Positions 20,236 to 31,856 of a DNA stretch of 64,000 nt are shown here, one piece after another; the stretch's first letter is position 1, and the number at the start of each line of letters is the position of its first letter. Both the position numbers and the translations under genes were made by a program. Source of the stretch: Norana najaformis (taxonomy: Eukaryota; Annelida; Clitellata; Crassiclitellata; Hormogastridae). The notes under the pieces were generated by a model. That model was not told the origin of the DNA. It did not search any database and saw only the letters and a list, made by a program, of their open reading frames with translations. The DNA lies in the NCBI GenBank assembly GCA_964023275.1, contig OZ029921.1:19281109-19345108 (forward strand), in the 5' to 3' direction.

Positions 20236-23200
20236 ATGGCGGGCGACAGAAGGAAAGTATTTGTAACAGTTGGAACAACGTCTTTTGATAAACTAATTTA
20301 TACGTTGTGTGATATTTCTACTTTAAGGGTATGATAACGCCCACAGATTTTGTTTACACAAATCATTTATATATCTGTCATAATTATCATTATAACTTCG
20401 TGGATGCTTAGAGGCGAACTCCTAATTAACGGATCCCGAAACGTGTAGACCACTGTTTCCCAACCAGGGTTCCGCGAAACCACCATCGTCAGAGGTTCCG
20501 CCAGAAATTGTGGAATAAATAATAAATAGACAAATAAGAAATAAGAAAGAAATAAACTATTTACGAAAATAGTTCCATTTCATTGTAAATTTTTTTGGCT
20601 GTAAAAACTAGTAGATATGGCTATAGGGCCCTGATCAATATACACAACTTACAGTGTGAGCTGATATACAGCCTGTATGCCTGTAGCAGTAATTGAATTC
20701 CGCTATCAGCTTTTTCTGACCTGTAAGCGTTTTCATGGATAGGGGTTCCTCGGGATACAATGAAATATTTGAGAGGTTCCCTATCAGAAAATGATTTAGA
20801 AACGCTGGTGTAGACTTTTCCTGACACTGCTTTCCCTTTTCCTTTGCTGCAAAGGCTGTATATCAGATGACTGGCATATTAAAACCAATCTGTTGGTTTA
20901 TAAGATCTACTTATCAGATATCACATCTATCAGATAGACCACAAACAATGCATGATTCAATGATGCTATTTTGTAGTGATTTATTGTGATTTTTGCTTTG
21001 ATAGTCTGATTGAATCACAGCTAACAAACCAATTTGGTCATTTTAAGGTAGCAAATGGGACTTGGCCACACCTGTGACACGAGACAACATGGTTCAATTA
21101 CAGGACTGTCAGGGCCATCCCAGAACCTTATGTGGCTGTTCCTCTGTCAATTTCACCAGGGGGCAGTGCACTTGCCACTCTAATTCAGAACATACTGAAT
21201 AACATTGCTGCAAATTAAATCATTAAAGTGATGCATTTCATGTGAATTTTGTTTTTGCAGGTACTACTGGAGCATGGCTATACACAGCTGACTTTGCAGA
21301 TTGGAGCAATGCAAGAATGCCCTGTATTACCACAGCTGGATGGAATTAAAGTAGAGCTTTTCAAGTTCAAAGATTCTCTTGCTAGTGACATCGCATCAGC
21401 AGATTTGATTATTAGCCATGCAGGTAATTTTAATTTTCTAACTTAATATTTCGAACAGTTCCAAGTGTGGTTGATATTCAGTCATCATGGCTATATGCTT
21501 TCATGTACAGTATATACATAATATGATCTGTGCTGTCACGCAGTTGATAGACTGCACTTCTTTGGAATCCTTCTTTTTCAGACATGCTTCTAATTAGGAA
21601 TATTTCCCCTCAGTTAGACCTCACAACTGGTTATGACAAACAACACTCCTTGTGTGATCAGGTTCAGCTGTTCGTAATGCCTGCATTCTCTCCTGTAGCA
21701 GCTCTCTTCCTCTACTATTCTTGTCACTGACTTTGTAGGATATTTTTTCCTGCAGTCTAACACTGTGAAATGCTAGAGGTAAAGCTAAACAGTGGTGTAA
21801 CCACGCAAACCTTTGCAAATCTTATTTCAGGGCAATTTGTTATATATGGTCAGCTCTGACTCGTGACTGTTGCAAACCATGCATATGCTGCACTCATGTG
21901 AGCTCCTATCTTAATTTTGACATTTCAGTTTTTGCATGTCTTGGATCACCAGCTTATCAAGATTTAAAGCATCCTAAATGCCATAGTTCGTCTGGTGCTT
22001 AACTGGGTTCCTGCAGAATTAATTTGATTTCTGATTATGAAGTATCACAACATATCTGTCTAGGCCATCAGTTCTGATTTGCATTTTAATAGGTGCTGGC
22101 AGTTGCCTAGAGGCTCTTGGTGCAAACAAACCTTTAGTCGTTGTGATCAACGAAGATCTTATGAATAATCACCAGACTGAACTGGCAGACAGACTTCACA
22201 TCGATGGCCATGTTTTTCGCACCACCTGTCGGTATGGTTTGTAAGCTGTTCTGCTTCTTGTTTATGAGATTATAACTTGTTTATTTAGTACCAACATCTA
22301 ATGTCAGGCAACAGTTGAACATACCAAACAGTTATGTTGTCTAATGTAATGATTTCTGTAGTGCCGTTATTATAATGCCTAATGCATCCATCATTGATCA
22401 CTTCAAGCAAATCATACTCAAATTCATAATCCATTGTTGATGCTAGGTCAAATTCCTAAAGGTCAGAGAAACCAGAAGCTAGACTGTGATGCCAGTTGAA
22501 ACATGTGAGTCTTAAGTTTAGACCTGAATGACATCAAAGAACTGTGAGAACAAACAGAACTTGGTAGCAAATTCCAAAGGCATGGACCAGACAATGAGGA
22601 TGCTCTACAACCCAACACTGCCCTGGTATGAGGCACACGAAGAGTCAATAGTGTCCACTGATCTAGTGCAATATTTGTTGGTGTGATGGTTGAGGATGGA
22701 ACAGAGATAGGTTGGGTGATTTAAATGTAGTACTTTGTGAACTAACAGAGGGTGCAGGTAAGATGAGAACCAATGGAGAGCAGGACCAAAAAGACCAAAC
22801 CAGTGTTTGAGGCAGTGAAGGAGTATTCCATGTTCAACAGGATCAAAAGCAGGAGATAGTCAAGGAGAATAAGAGCGGTTACTGTTCCTTGGTCCTTGGA
22901 GTTCATTTTGTATTGTGAACAGTGAATAGTGGTTTCAGTGGAATGGTATTTGCGGTGGACAGATTGGAAGGGAAGATTATGGGATGAAAGGTGATTACTT
23001 TTTCCAGTATTTCTGGAAATAAAACTGAGAGATGGGGCAATAGTTTGATAAATAATTAGGAGTGGGAGAGGGCTGCAGACCAGCAAATGAGAATGCTCTA
23101 GAACCCAACACTGCCTTGGTACAACTCAACAAGAGTTGTAGTGGTCAATGATCGAGTGTAATATTTGTTTGTATGATGGGTCAACATGGAACAGAGATAG

Positions 23201-24360
23201 GTCAGCTGGTTTAGATGCAATATTGGTGTAATATGCTGATGTTTATGGGTCTTTGTTATGACTCTGATCAGGGAGATTTGAACAATTTGTAGTTTGTGCA
23301 GATCTCACTGAGTGATGCCAATAAGAAGTGAGGTACAATAGTCAAGGTTGCTAAAAAAAAACCAATGCATTAGCTAGTGGGATCAAGACAGTCTGAGGCA
23401 AGAAATCTGTGTGAGTATCCTGTAATGTGAAATTGAGCTGATCCGCATATGGCCTGAATATGCTTAGAAAATTACATGTTGGAATCAAATATCATGCCAA
23501 AAATCTGTGTGCACATTCAGTATGGTTAACAGTTATCCCACCAACAGACTTAAGCAATCATATTTACAGAGTTGTTGGCTTCTGCCTAGAAGAAGGAATC
23601 TGGTTTTCAGAGGATTCAGAAGTAGTTTATTACTATCCATCAAAGACTGAACATTGCCAGAAAGAGAAGCAAGTAGTTGGAGTGCAGGATAAGTCGATAA
23701 GTCGTAGAACTGTCAAATTTAGTTGGAGTGCAGGATAAGACATAGAACTGTCAAATGATAGTTATAGCTGGGTATCATGAGCATACAAGTGATAATTATA
23801 ATCGAGAGAAGTGGTGAACATAGTGGAGTGGTTTTGTTGTCATTGTTTGAAGCCATTTTGTGGTCATAATGATGTGAGAACACACAAGTATTCTAATCTG
23901 ATCTAATGACTTCTTTAGTGTACACTAAATTATAATGCACAAGGCAGCAGACAGTGGTTGTTTCTAGTGAAACCAGTCGATACTGTTGGAGAAGCCCAGT
24001 CAAAAAGAAGAGGCAAGTAGAGACAGATTATGATAACCTCTGCTCTTTAAACTTTAAGCCTAACAAAATATATTGCTGAGTTTATTGGCTAAAATTATGA
24101 GTGAAATAGCCAGCTTCTTGACATTATGCTTGTTACATAGTTACAGTAGTTTTAAGTCATACAGTCCACATATATTACACATGTTTAAGCACAAATGCTA
24201 TAATTGAAAGGTAGCTGTTGCATTTTGTGGCCTCTTTTTTTTCCTTAGCCTCCTTCCAGAGTTACTGAAAACCATGGACTTATCTCAGCTCAAGCCATTT
24301 GAACCAGGTCATCCAGAAAAATTTGCATCATTCCTGGACAAACTGTTTGGATTCAGTTGA
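20236..24360 (+). CDS. ALG13: UDP-GlcNAc transferase subunit ALG13, four exons
   Basis: Coding exons: 20236-20328, 21261-21423, 22093-22231 and 24249-24360; all introns GT-AG, phases 0, 1 and 2. The product is 168 residues, close to yeast Alg13 and short animal isoforms. ALG13 is the cytosolic catalytic half of the ALG13/ALG14 enzyme, which adds the second GlcNAc to the dolichol-linked N-glycan precursor at the ER membrane. Residues seen: [15 protein letters not shown] at the N-terminus (GT28 fold start), [18 protein letters not shown] (nucleotide-sugar loop, split by intron 2) and [19 protein letters not shown]. The start is the first ATG in AAAAATGGCGGG; no upstream in-frame extension is likely. 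No OTU/Tudor extension, as in long vertebrate forms, is present. ALG14 is not in the window. Confidence 0.93.
22440..23390 (-). mobile_element. L2/CR1-like LINE fragments in ALG13 intron 3
   Basis: The minus strand has the LINE C-terminal pattern ([20 protein letters not shown], then [10 protein letters not shown]) at 22480-22610, and more RT-tail-like sequence at 23060-23370, including a second copy of the CAACACTGCC block (22612 and 23107). Both are antisense to the host gene and broken. A small direct duplication sits at 23675-23756. Confidence 0.65.
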
Positions 24361-24724
24361 TTCACAGATTTTTGCTTTAGTAAGTAAGTAAACGTCCTAA
24401 GAAACTAAGATCCTTCAAACTTCTTGAATGTGAAATGTTTGCACATAAACCTGCTGAAAGGCAAAGTCTGTCAACACCAGACATCAGAGGGGGAGAAGGA
24501 TCACATACATAATTTTATATGGCAACAGTTGTTGTGGTCTAATTAGTTTTGTGTTTTGCAGTAATCATTCATTGTCTCATTGCATTCCAAAGGAACAATG
24601 TCACATGATTATGATTGTGCTGATGTTTTTAGACATTATTTCAAGAACTGCACTGAAACTGCATAATGTACAGTGGCAACAAGACCTGTATCATAATTGT
24701 AATCTCCAAATTTCTAAAGTGGTA

Positions 24725-25110
24725 CTTAAAAGCTAAGAGCAGGGCACCAGTTTATTCACGAACATTGCATCAAGTCAATGGGATTGTCCAAAAATGCCAT
24801 GTCAAGTACCAAGTCAGGTTGACAGAAGACCAAAGGGAGAAGGAACTGTTAGGATGGGTTGTGTTAAGCTGAGAGAAAAGTGAAGGCAGCGGATTGGATG
24901 GATCGGATTGGGATTTCTTGAAAAGGTAGACTAGTTTTGAATGGAACACCTGAGGAGTAATAGACAGAGGGGCTTGAGACAGGTGATAATGGGTGAATGA
25001 TGGAGATGAAAAGAACAGAGGAAGAGAATTTGCAAAATTCAGCAAGGATATTGTTCCAGAGTTTAGGTGCAGTGTAGTGTATGTCTTGCACAGTTTGAAG
25101 CTAATGTAGG
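24725..25110. mobile_element. Decayed repeat pair with LINE-like end
   Basis: 24725-24870 pairs with 28250-28400: shared TTAAAAGCTAA, CAGGGCACCA, TCAAGTCA-TGGGATTG and CAGAAGACCA blocks. 24870-25100 on the minus strand resembles a LINE C-terminus (IHYTAPKLWNNILAEF). The copy lies downstream of the ALG13 stop. Confidence 0.55.
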
Positions 25111-25334
25111 CTTAGTGTGAAGAGTATGACCACAATAAGAGTTTAAAATTCAGGATTCTTGCAAATAATCTTGATATTTGTCAAAAGAATACAGTTTTTG
25201 AGTCTGCACTTTCACTCAGTGTTTGAATTTAGCACATTATTAATGTGTGTAATTAATAACAGGGTTAATAAATAAAGCTGTTCATTATCACATTTTATGT
25301 CACTGGCATAAATGCTTTTAACATTGCCAAAAGT

Positions 25335-25430
25335 TTCTGCCCTGACAGGGATTTGAGCCCTGACATTCGGTTGACAGTCTGACATGGTTACATTAGACTA
25401 TCATGCTAACCACTGGACTATACATACATA
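25335..25430 (-). mobile_element. tRNA-like SINE head
   Basis: On the minus strand, AGTCCAGTGGTTAGCATG (A-box-like) is followed by GGGCTCAAATCCC (B-box-like). The spacing is too long for an intact tRNA. The same type is seen at 28625-28705. Confidence 0.5.
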
Positions 25431-25489
25431 TATGTACACATATATACACATACATAATGTCTATATCAGATTTCACCATCATACAACTA

Positions 25490-25905
25490 TGACAGTTTCT
25501 GGCAAACTGATTTTACGTATTTCTGATCAACTTGCCAGTCAGTTACGGCTTGACCATGCAGCCGGGCCTACAACTTTTGACATCTGATAATTCATTCACT
25601 TCAGAAGATCTCGTCTCTTCTGATGCTGTTCATAAATTTATCAGTTCAGAGTCCTATCAATTACCTATAGCATACTTCAATCCTACCAACCCTCCTGTCG
25701 TCAGTTGTTTACAATCCAACCACTCTGTTCAACCTGCTCTTCTTCCGCCCTAACACTTCTCAGTCCTCCTGTCACCTTCTCCTTAAAATTTGGAAATCGC
25801 TGCAGCTGTTCCACCCTCTGGAATGAACTCCCACCAGAATTACGACAATTGGCATAATTGTAGTATCGGGACAAGGCTGTTTTGGTCGTTATGGGCATAT
25901 CTTCT
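25490..25905 (+). mobile_element. LINE RT C-terminal fragment
   Basis: 25715-25850 aligns with the complement of 59830-59960: TCTGTTCAACCTGCTC, TTAAAATTTGGAAATCGCT, CCTCTGGAA and AACTCCCACCA-AATTA. Broken frames carry the tail pattern ending in WN-LPP-like residues. Confidence 0.6.
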
Positions 25906-25919
25906 GTACGTCAATCATA

Positions 25920-26648
25920 GGCGTGGCTTGACAGTCATTCAACTAAGGACACGTGAAGGCAAAGGTTTAATAAACGAAATACATGAAAAAAACGAAATAA
26001 CTACTTAGCACGGAAAACATTCTGAAATGTGACGCAAGATATTTAAATATGCTAGTTCAGATGTTTGTCCGAAACGTTCACGCCACATGAATTCGTCCAA
26101 GTAGGTTGGAGTCATTTCCTTCTGCGTGCCATTCCTTTTCTTGAACAGTGACTGTGCCCGTTTCCGGTAACATTCGACATTATTCGTGTGGGGTCCTCGT
26201 TCACCGTGTCCACCGAGCTGAACTGGAGTCTGTATCAGTTTCCAAGAGCAGATGTCTCTAAGGAATTTATAATAGTCCACTCCGGTATGCGTCGTAATGT
26301 CCAAATGCTGCGTCGTCGTCTGTAGCGGTGTTTCAGTTGCCCAGTAAAACACTATGTACAAGAACTTGGTTGGGGAAACTTTCGCTCCCTCGATGAAGCT
26401 ATCCTTTAGAACGGATTGTTTAGACCTGCATTTGGAACATCTCCAAACGTATCCGCTCAATTTCGACGATTCCTTAATCAAACTAAATGGCTGCTGGCAC
26501 TGCACGCAGTTGACATAACTATGGATAATTCCTTGCGTTTGTAAATATGTAATAACGCTTAGTTGATCTTTGCAAATTTTGTTTAGTTCGAACAGATTCA
26601 TCTTTGCGGCAACTACAGCGAACGAACAACAACTAACAAAGCCACGCC
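25920..26648 (-). mobile_element. Merlin-type DNA transposon, internally deleted
   Basis: A perfect 10-base inverted repeat, GGCGTGGCTT at 25920-25929 and its complement at 26639-26648, brackets the transposase-like frame with short flanks. I could not find a convincing target-site duplication, so the ends are provisional. Confidence 0.6.
26005..26601 (-). pseudogene. Merlin/ISXO2-like transposase lacking its DDE core
   Basis: An open frame of 198 residues from the ATG at 26601. A zinc ribbon (CVQC at about residues 32-35, CSKC at about 54-57) is followed by FWYATE-like YIVFYWATETPLQTTTQ and DICSWKLIQTPVQLGG. The known family would now continue with the catalytic DDE region, but the frame jumps straight to GPHTNNVECYRKRAQSLFKK and PTYLDEFMWRERFG, the C-terminal block. 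The joint keeps the frame open. The first two catalytic acidic residues are therefore missing. It could be a domesticated binding protein but is most simply a defective, deletion-derived copy. Confidence 0.85.
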
Positions 26649-26874
26649 CGAAATAGAGCGTCGTTGCCGCGGTGGGGTGTGTGAAGCCCGAAAGAAAGCC
26701 CAAAATAGCCCGGTCCCCGGTCACCAGACAGTTATCTGACCCATCATATGAACCCACCAACACATCACCCGTTGCAATTTTTATGCCTGTCTTTCACTCA
26801 AAATATGATTAAATATTGACTTTTGGATATTGACTCAGGACGAAACTTGACATAACTGACCCCAAGGTTTCTGA

Positions 26875-27065
26875 CTGAGCGCCTGATTCCGACTAGTGCG
26901 AGGATGCCGGTTCGCGTCCCGGTCGTGGCTTATTTCAAAGATTTGAATCTCGGGCTACCACGGTCCGTAAACTGTGTCGCCCATTCAGACGGGCAGCGGT
27001 GGTGAAAGATTACTAGTCTTCGTCGAAGAAAAATGAGGGTCGAGGCCATGCGGTGGCTATAGAAA
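26875..27065 (+). mobile_element. tRNA-derived SINE, family B, copy 3
   Basis: The best preserved copy: B box GGTTCGCGTCCCGG after GTGCGAGGATGCC, then CGTGGCTTATTTCAAAGATT, GAATCTCGGGCTACCA, GACGGGCAGCGGTGGTGAA and GGGTCGAGGCCATGCGGTGG. Confidence 0.8.
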
Positions 27066-27299
27066 AACATATACACACGTACATTTACACGCAGTCTAAA
27101 AAACTCGCCGTTTGGAGATTAATGCAACTTTGCGTTTACCATTCGATCGATGTCGCTGTATACACCTACAGTGCTGAATTGCTTGATATTCCTCATCCAA
27201 ACAGCTTGTCTCAACTTCTCTGCGTACGAATTGAAAGAATTTGGACACATTTGGACTTGCTTTGTAGGGGATAACTCTTGGATCTTGACCCGGAACCGA

Positions 27300-27405
27300 A
27301 CCCTTTTGCCTATCGATTTTGTTTTGACTGAGCGCCTGTGAATAAGCTGGTCCCCGCGGCGCGGCTTTCGTTGGGCGCTGTAGAAATCTTGGGATTACGA
27401 TTAAC
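27300..27405 (-). repeat. Dispersed GCGCCCAACGAAAGC repeat, copy 3
   Basis: Near-identical to 19716-19832, same orientation. A short frame upstream ending in LPIDFVLTERL recurs in modified form at 59592-59650 (LPVNFVLTEHL), so the family may include a fragment of former coding sequence. Confidence 0.85.
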
Positions 27406-27695
27406 CGACTAGCACAGACGAGCACTCTTGAGGCACTAAAGGGCACTATATTAAATACCTCACAAAAGCACTGCTAAATAATCTTAAAATATAAACTTAT
27501 GAACTTGATAAACTTATAAACCGATAAACTTTTAATTTAAACTATATCGGAAGAGACAAGATCTTTTGTAGTGAATTATCAGGTGTCAAAATTTAATAAT
27601 TAGAATTTCTCCTTATACATGAAAATGTTTTCAATAGTTTGACGACACAGCTGGCACAATCGTGTCCTTAGCAATATATAATCTTTGACTTTTTG

Positions 27696-27707
27696 CAAGA
27701 TGGCGGA
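27696..27707 (+). promoter_or_regulatory. TISU/YY1-like element over the EMC8 start
   Basis: CAAGATGGCGGA matches 11 of 12 positions of the mammalian TISU consensus SAASATGGCGGC, which directs both transcription and initiation on very short leaders. The ATG inside it is the EMC8 start. Confidence 0.5.
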
Positions 27708-30700
27708 AATTTTAATGAACGCGAAGTCTTACGTTAAGCCTATACTTCACGCGGCCAAATATCCACACTGTGCGGTCAACGGAGTATTATTAGCTGAACT
27801 GTCAAAAAACAAGGATGGAAAAGTTTTGAAGCTTGTGGACGCCGTACCACTATTCCATTCTTCGCTTACTCTTGCGCCGATGATGGAAATCGCACTCACA
27901 CAGGTCAGTGAAGATTATAATGAGAGAAGAGGGATGGGAAATGGAGAACACAAAGGAGAGTGGCCGGAATTTTTAATTGGGACGACGTAGCGGTATATTT
28001 TTGTTATTACTGATCAACTAATGGGATCATATTTCGATGACTGCAGTTAATTGCTGTTAGATTATTTATCATGTACCCAGCGCTGCGGAGCGGCCAGTAA
28101 AACCAAGACGAGTCCTATTTCACTTTTGGTGCGCGCTTTCACGGAGTGTGCTCAGTGCAGACGTATAGCGAGAGTGGATAGAGCATTGTAAAAAACCACT
28201 GTAGTTGATTTGTTTAGCGAAGTCGTAAACTCCAAATCTGAGAAGCGCTACTTAAAAGCTAATCGCAGGGCACCAACTTATTGACGAGCGCAGCGTCAAG
28301 TCATTGGGATTGCCCAAAGATGCAGTGTCAAGAACCAAGTTTGGTTGCCAGAAGACCAGAGAGAGAAGGGGAAAGGAGCTGTAAGGGCGGGCTGTGTTTA
28401 TGCTGAGACAGGTGCCATACGCAGGAAGGCTGAGTTTATTAGCAGTGTGAAAATTCCTTTTTTTATCAGCAGATATGAGCTTTGTATTCTCTGTGTTGCC
28501 ATATATATTGTACTTAGAAGAATTGACCCTCTTCTCCATGACCAACTTCCCACTGACAGTTTATGGTCAGTGTACTCATTTTGAGTTAGCTATGGGTGCA
28601 AAATAAGCAGAATTTTTAAAATATCTTTTTGCCCTGGTGGGGATTTGAACCCCTGACCTTTGATGGACAGTTTGGCATGTTAACCACTAGACTAGACTAT
28701 CTTGCAAAGTACATAAAGTAATAGCTTTTAATTTGAGCTCCTTTTATTCACTGTAAAAAAGGCTTACTTACTCTGCCCCTGTTGTTCAATGTCTGTACGG
28801 GAATATTCAGAGCATATGCATAGCAGTAGTGGAACAGGCATTATATAGGGTTACTTGAACGTCCATACTCAAGTGGGACTGCTTCTGAGTGGATACCTTG
28901 AAGAGAATATAAATTGTGTATTGCATTACATAATAACGTAATGTCAATCAATGGTGCTGAGCACATGTGTTGAGAACTATTCCACAAAGTCTACTCATTG
29001 AAAGGCTTTGCACACATTAACCTGTGTTCACTGACATTTCCACTTCTAATGCCTGTGGAGGCTTGAATGTACATACATTTTATTTTATGCTCATACAGTT
29101 TGATTTTTGATCACCTTGTTTCTTATTTAACTACCTTTTAGATAAAGTGCTTAATATAATACCTGTTGTGCTAGTACTTCTGTAAATGTGTTATCTTTTG
29201 TATTGGGTTCTTACCTGGCACATTGTGCAAAATAAGCCTGCCTTTTATAAAAATATCTTTGAATGGTGTTGCAAATTTACACTGTGGAGGAACTCAGGCA
29301 CTGAGCATGAAATAAATTTCTGTATATTCGTGTTGTTATCATGTTACTCATCTTTAACAATTACACTGTTATTTAACTTTAAGGTGCTAATTAATTTGTC
29401 ATCTTCTGATGAGCTCATAAAATTCAGAAGAAAGTAAATGTTAGTTTGAAAGTATTTTGTTCTGTGTCTGTCTTGCATATATGTCGATAATATAATGTCA
29501 AAATCTATATAAGATACCCTTTCTCAGTTTTCATAGGTCTGTTTATTGTGTAGATAAACTTAGGAATTGACCTATATGAGATGCTTTGCAATTGTTGTGT
29601 TTGATGCAGGTAGAGGCATTCTGTAGAAGTCAGGGTTATGTCATTGCTGGGTATTATCAGGCTAACGAGAACTTTGATAATTCCAAGTAGGTATTGCAAC
29701 CATACAAGAGCTACAGTTTAGATTCACATACTATAATTTTAATTAATGGAATAATTCACTTATTAATTTTATGCTTATGATTGTTTGTTTAGGGGCATTA
29801 TAATTGACACGATTTCACATAAGTGATCGAGCATTTAGATCTTGTTGAAAAATTTTATTGGCAAAATTATGATTAGTTGTGATATCTGTAGGTAAGGGTG
29901 AGAGTAATACTTGTTTACATAACTCTATAAACACTTCTCAGAAGCATGATCTTATGCCAAAGCTCAATTTGGTCTTGTGAATGAACATCCCGTAGATACA
30001 TTCTTGCTTAGATACCTCTAGGAAATCTGTAATGCCGCACCAGCTCACAGCTTCAATAATGACTTTTGCATTCATGGGAAAATACTTTAAGTGTAGAACA
30101 GAATATAAGAGGCAGCATTTATAAAATATATGTTCAGTGGTAGATTTTTGCCACCTGTTGTGGCCAATGTCAACTAAGTCTGGGCTCAAAGATAATCTTA
30201 CTCTTTGTTATGGCTCATCTTTCAAAACAAGGATATGTTATCAGCATAGGATTTGAACTTTATTACCTTTTATTTTGAAAACAGGATCATTATAAAAGTT
30301 TAGTTATACATATATGAAGTAATTAATTAAGTTGTTTTGATTGTTTCAGTCCAACAGGTATTGCTTTACGATTAGGCGACAAGTTAAAGGAGAATTTTTC
30401 TGAAGCTTGTCTGATTATGGTATGTACAGTGAAGTATTTGCAATGCAAGTTCAGGTGTAGCGTATCAATGCTTCATGTAACAACTGATTGAATTTTAGTT
30501 GGGCTTTTGTGGGGATAGCACAGCTGCTTGTGATTGTAAGATGAACGAACCTTTTCTCAGAATTCTGGACCTGAGAGTGGCCAAATTAGTTTATGAAAAT
30601 GTGCTAATAAGATTTAAGTGTTGCATTAAATTGTATTATATAATGTTACAGATACACATAAAAAATTACCGGTTTTAGAACACTGTTTGCAGATCGTTTA

Positions 30701-31428
30701 GTATGTAAGTAAATTATTGAGCAGTATTTTGAATCAACTTTGTAAAGTATAATCTTTCTGTCTGTTTCAGATTTTGAATGAAAAGAACTGACTGAATAGT
30801 AAATGTAATTACACAGATATTTATATAACTTGTACTTTTGTGATAGTTTCTCCATCAAACTGAATGTAAACTGATTTTGGCCTGGAAGATGTTAACTGTA
30901 TATGCTTCAAGCAGATAAACTGGATTTTTCTCATAGATCGACAACAGCAAAGCTCTGACCGATTGTGACCAGGCTTACATTCTGTACACGAACAATGATG
31001 GCAAGTGGAAAAAAGCCGAGAAAAAGTATGTTGCAAATTTTTTATGTTGTCTAACTGCATCTAATAAAATACAATCTAATTTAGGTTTGTTTACAAAGAT
31101 ATATAGAGTACAGGTTTGAAATTTGGTAGAAAGTCTAAAACTGTGTAATCCTTGTCTACTACATTGTTGGTTGCCGCCATAAATCAGACATATAACCCCA
31201 GTGCTGCAGTAGAATGGCTTGGTGGTGGTTCTGCTGAGGTTATTTTGTGGAGTGTGTGACTGGATTGTTTGGTCATTTTACAGGATTTCAGCTGAAAAGG
31301 ATGCTGCTGAAATAGGCTTCTCTTTGATCAAATCCCGAGCCTACCGCAGTCTCGTTGACTTCGATAACCACCTGGATGACATAACTGCAAATTGGCAGAA
31401 TCAAGAAATCAACGAACAGATCGCGTAG
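27700..31428 (+). CDS. EMC8: ER membrane protein complex subunit 8 (EMC8/9), five exons
   Basis: Coding exons: 27700-27903, 29610-29686, 30350-30419, 30937-31025 and 31284-31428; all GT-AG and phase-consistent; 194 residues, close to human EMC8 (about 210). EMC8 is a cytosolic MPN-like subunit of the EMC, which inserts tail-anchored and multipass membrane proteins into the ER. Conserved blocks: HAAKYPHCAVNGVLLAE, DAVPLFHSSLTLAPMMEIAL, GYVIAGYYQANE, SEACLIM and a C-terminal SLVDFDNHLDDITANWQN. No JAMM metal site is seen, as expected for this non-catalytic branch. EMC8 and EMC9 are vertebrate paralogues, so the invertebrate gene is the single ancestor-type copy. Confidence 0.95.
28250..28400. 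repeat. Repeat in EMC8 intron 1
   Basis: Diverged partner of 24725-24870. Unlike that copy it sits inside a gene. Confidence 0.6.
28625..28705 (-). mobile_element. tRNA-Asp-like SINE head in EMC8 intron 1
   Basis: The minus strand reads TAGTCTAGTGGTTAACATGC and CAGGGGTTCAAATCCCCACC with tRNA-like spacing and a GTC at the anticodon place. The anticodon stem and acceptor ends do not pair, so it is not called a tRNA gene. Confidence 0.6.
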
Positions 31429-31689
31429 CCCAGTGAATCATTCATTATTAGGTTTTGCCTGTGCTTAGCAGTCAGTCAGCACTTAACTTCTCTGATGATT
31501 GTGAATTTTTGTTAAATGGTACAAAGTCTTGGTAGTGTGATTGGCTTTTATTGTGTACAGTTCCATTGTTCAAATGTATAGGATTTGCCAGTTCTAAATT
31601 TATTAGTCAGCACTTAATTTCTTTAGTGATTAGCACTTAAATTCTCTATAATTGCCAATTAAAAATTTGTAAGTGCATATTTATGTAGC

Positions 31690-31855
31690 TCCTCTTCAAG
31701 AAAACATCACTGGACACATTTAAAACACGGCTAAAAAACTTTCCTTTTCAGCCTATCGTTCAATGGCTGATCGCACTGGTGAATGTACAGCGCCCTTTTT
31801 TTCGACCTCGGTTGTGTTACGGCGCTATATAAATTGTCATTATTATTATTATTAC
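31690..31855 (+). mobile_element. LINE C-terminus and 3' tail
   Basis: LDTFKTRLKNFLFSLSFNG-like residues, then a 3' tail GGCGCTATATAAATTGTCAT and an ATT run, typical of CR1/Jockey-like elements. It lies 260 bases after the EMC8 stop. Confidence 0.65.
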
Positions 31856-31856
31856 T

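Noticed and set aside
28625-28705. A tRNA-Asp gene
   Set aside because: A and B boxes are present, but the anticodon and acceptor stems do not pair; called a SINE head.
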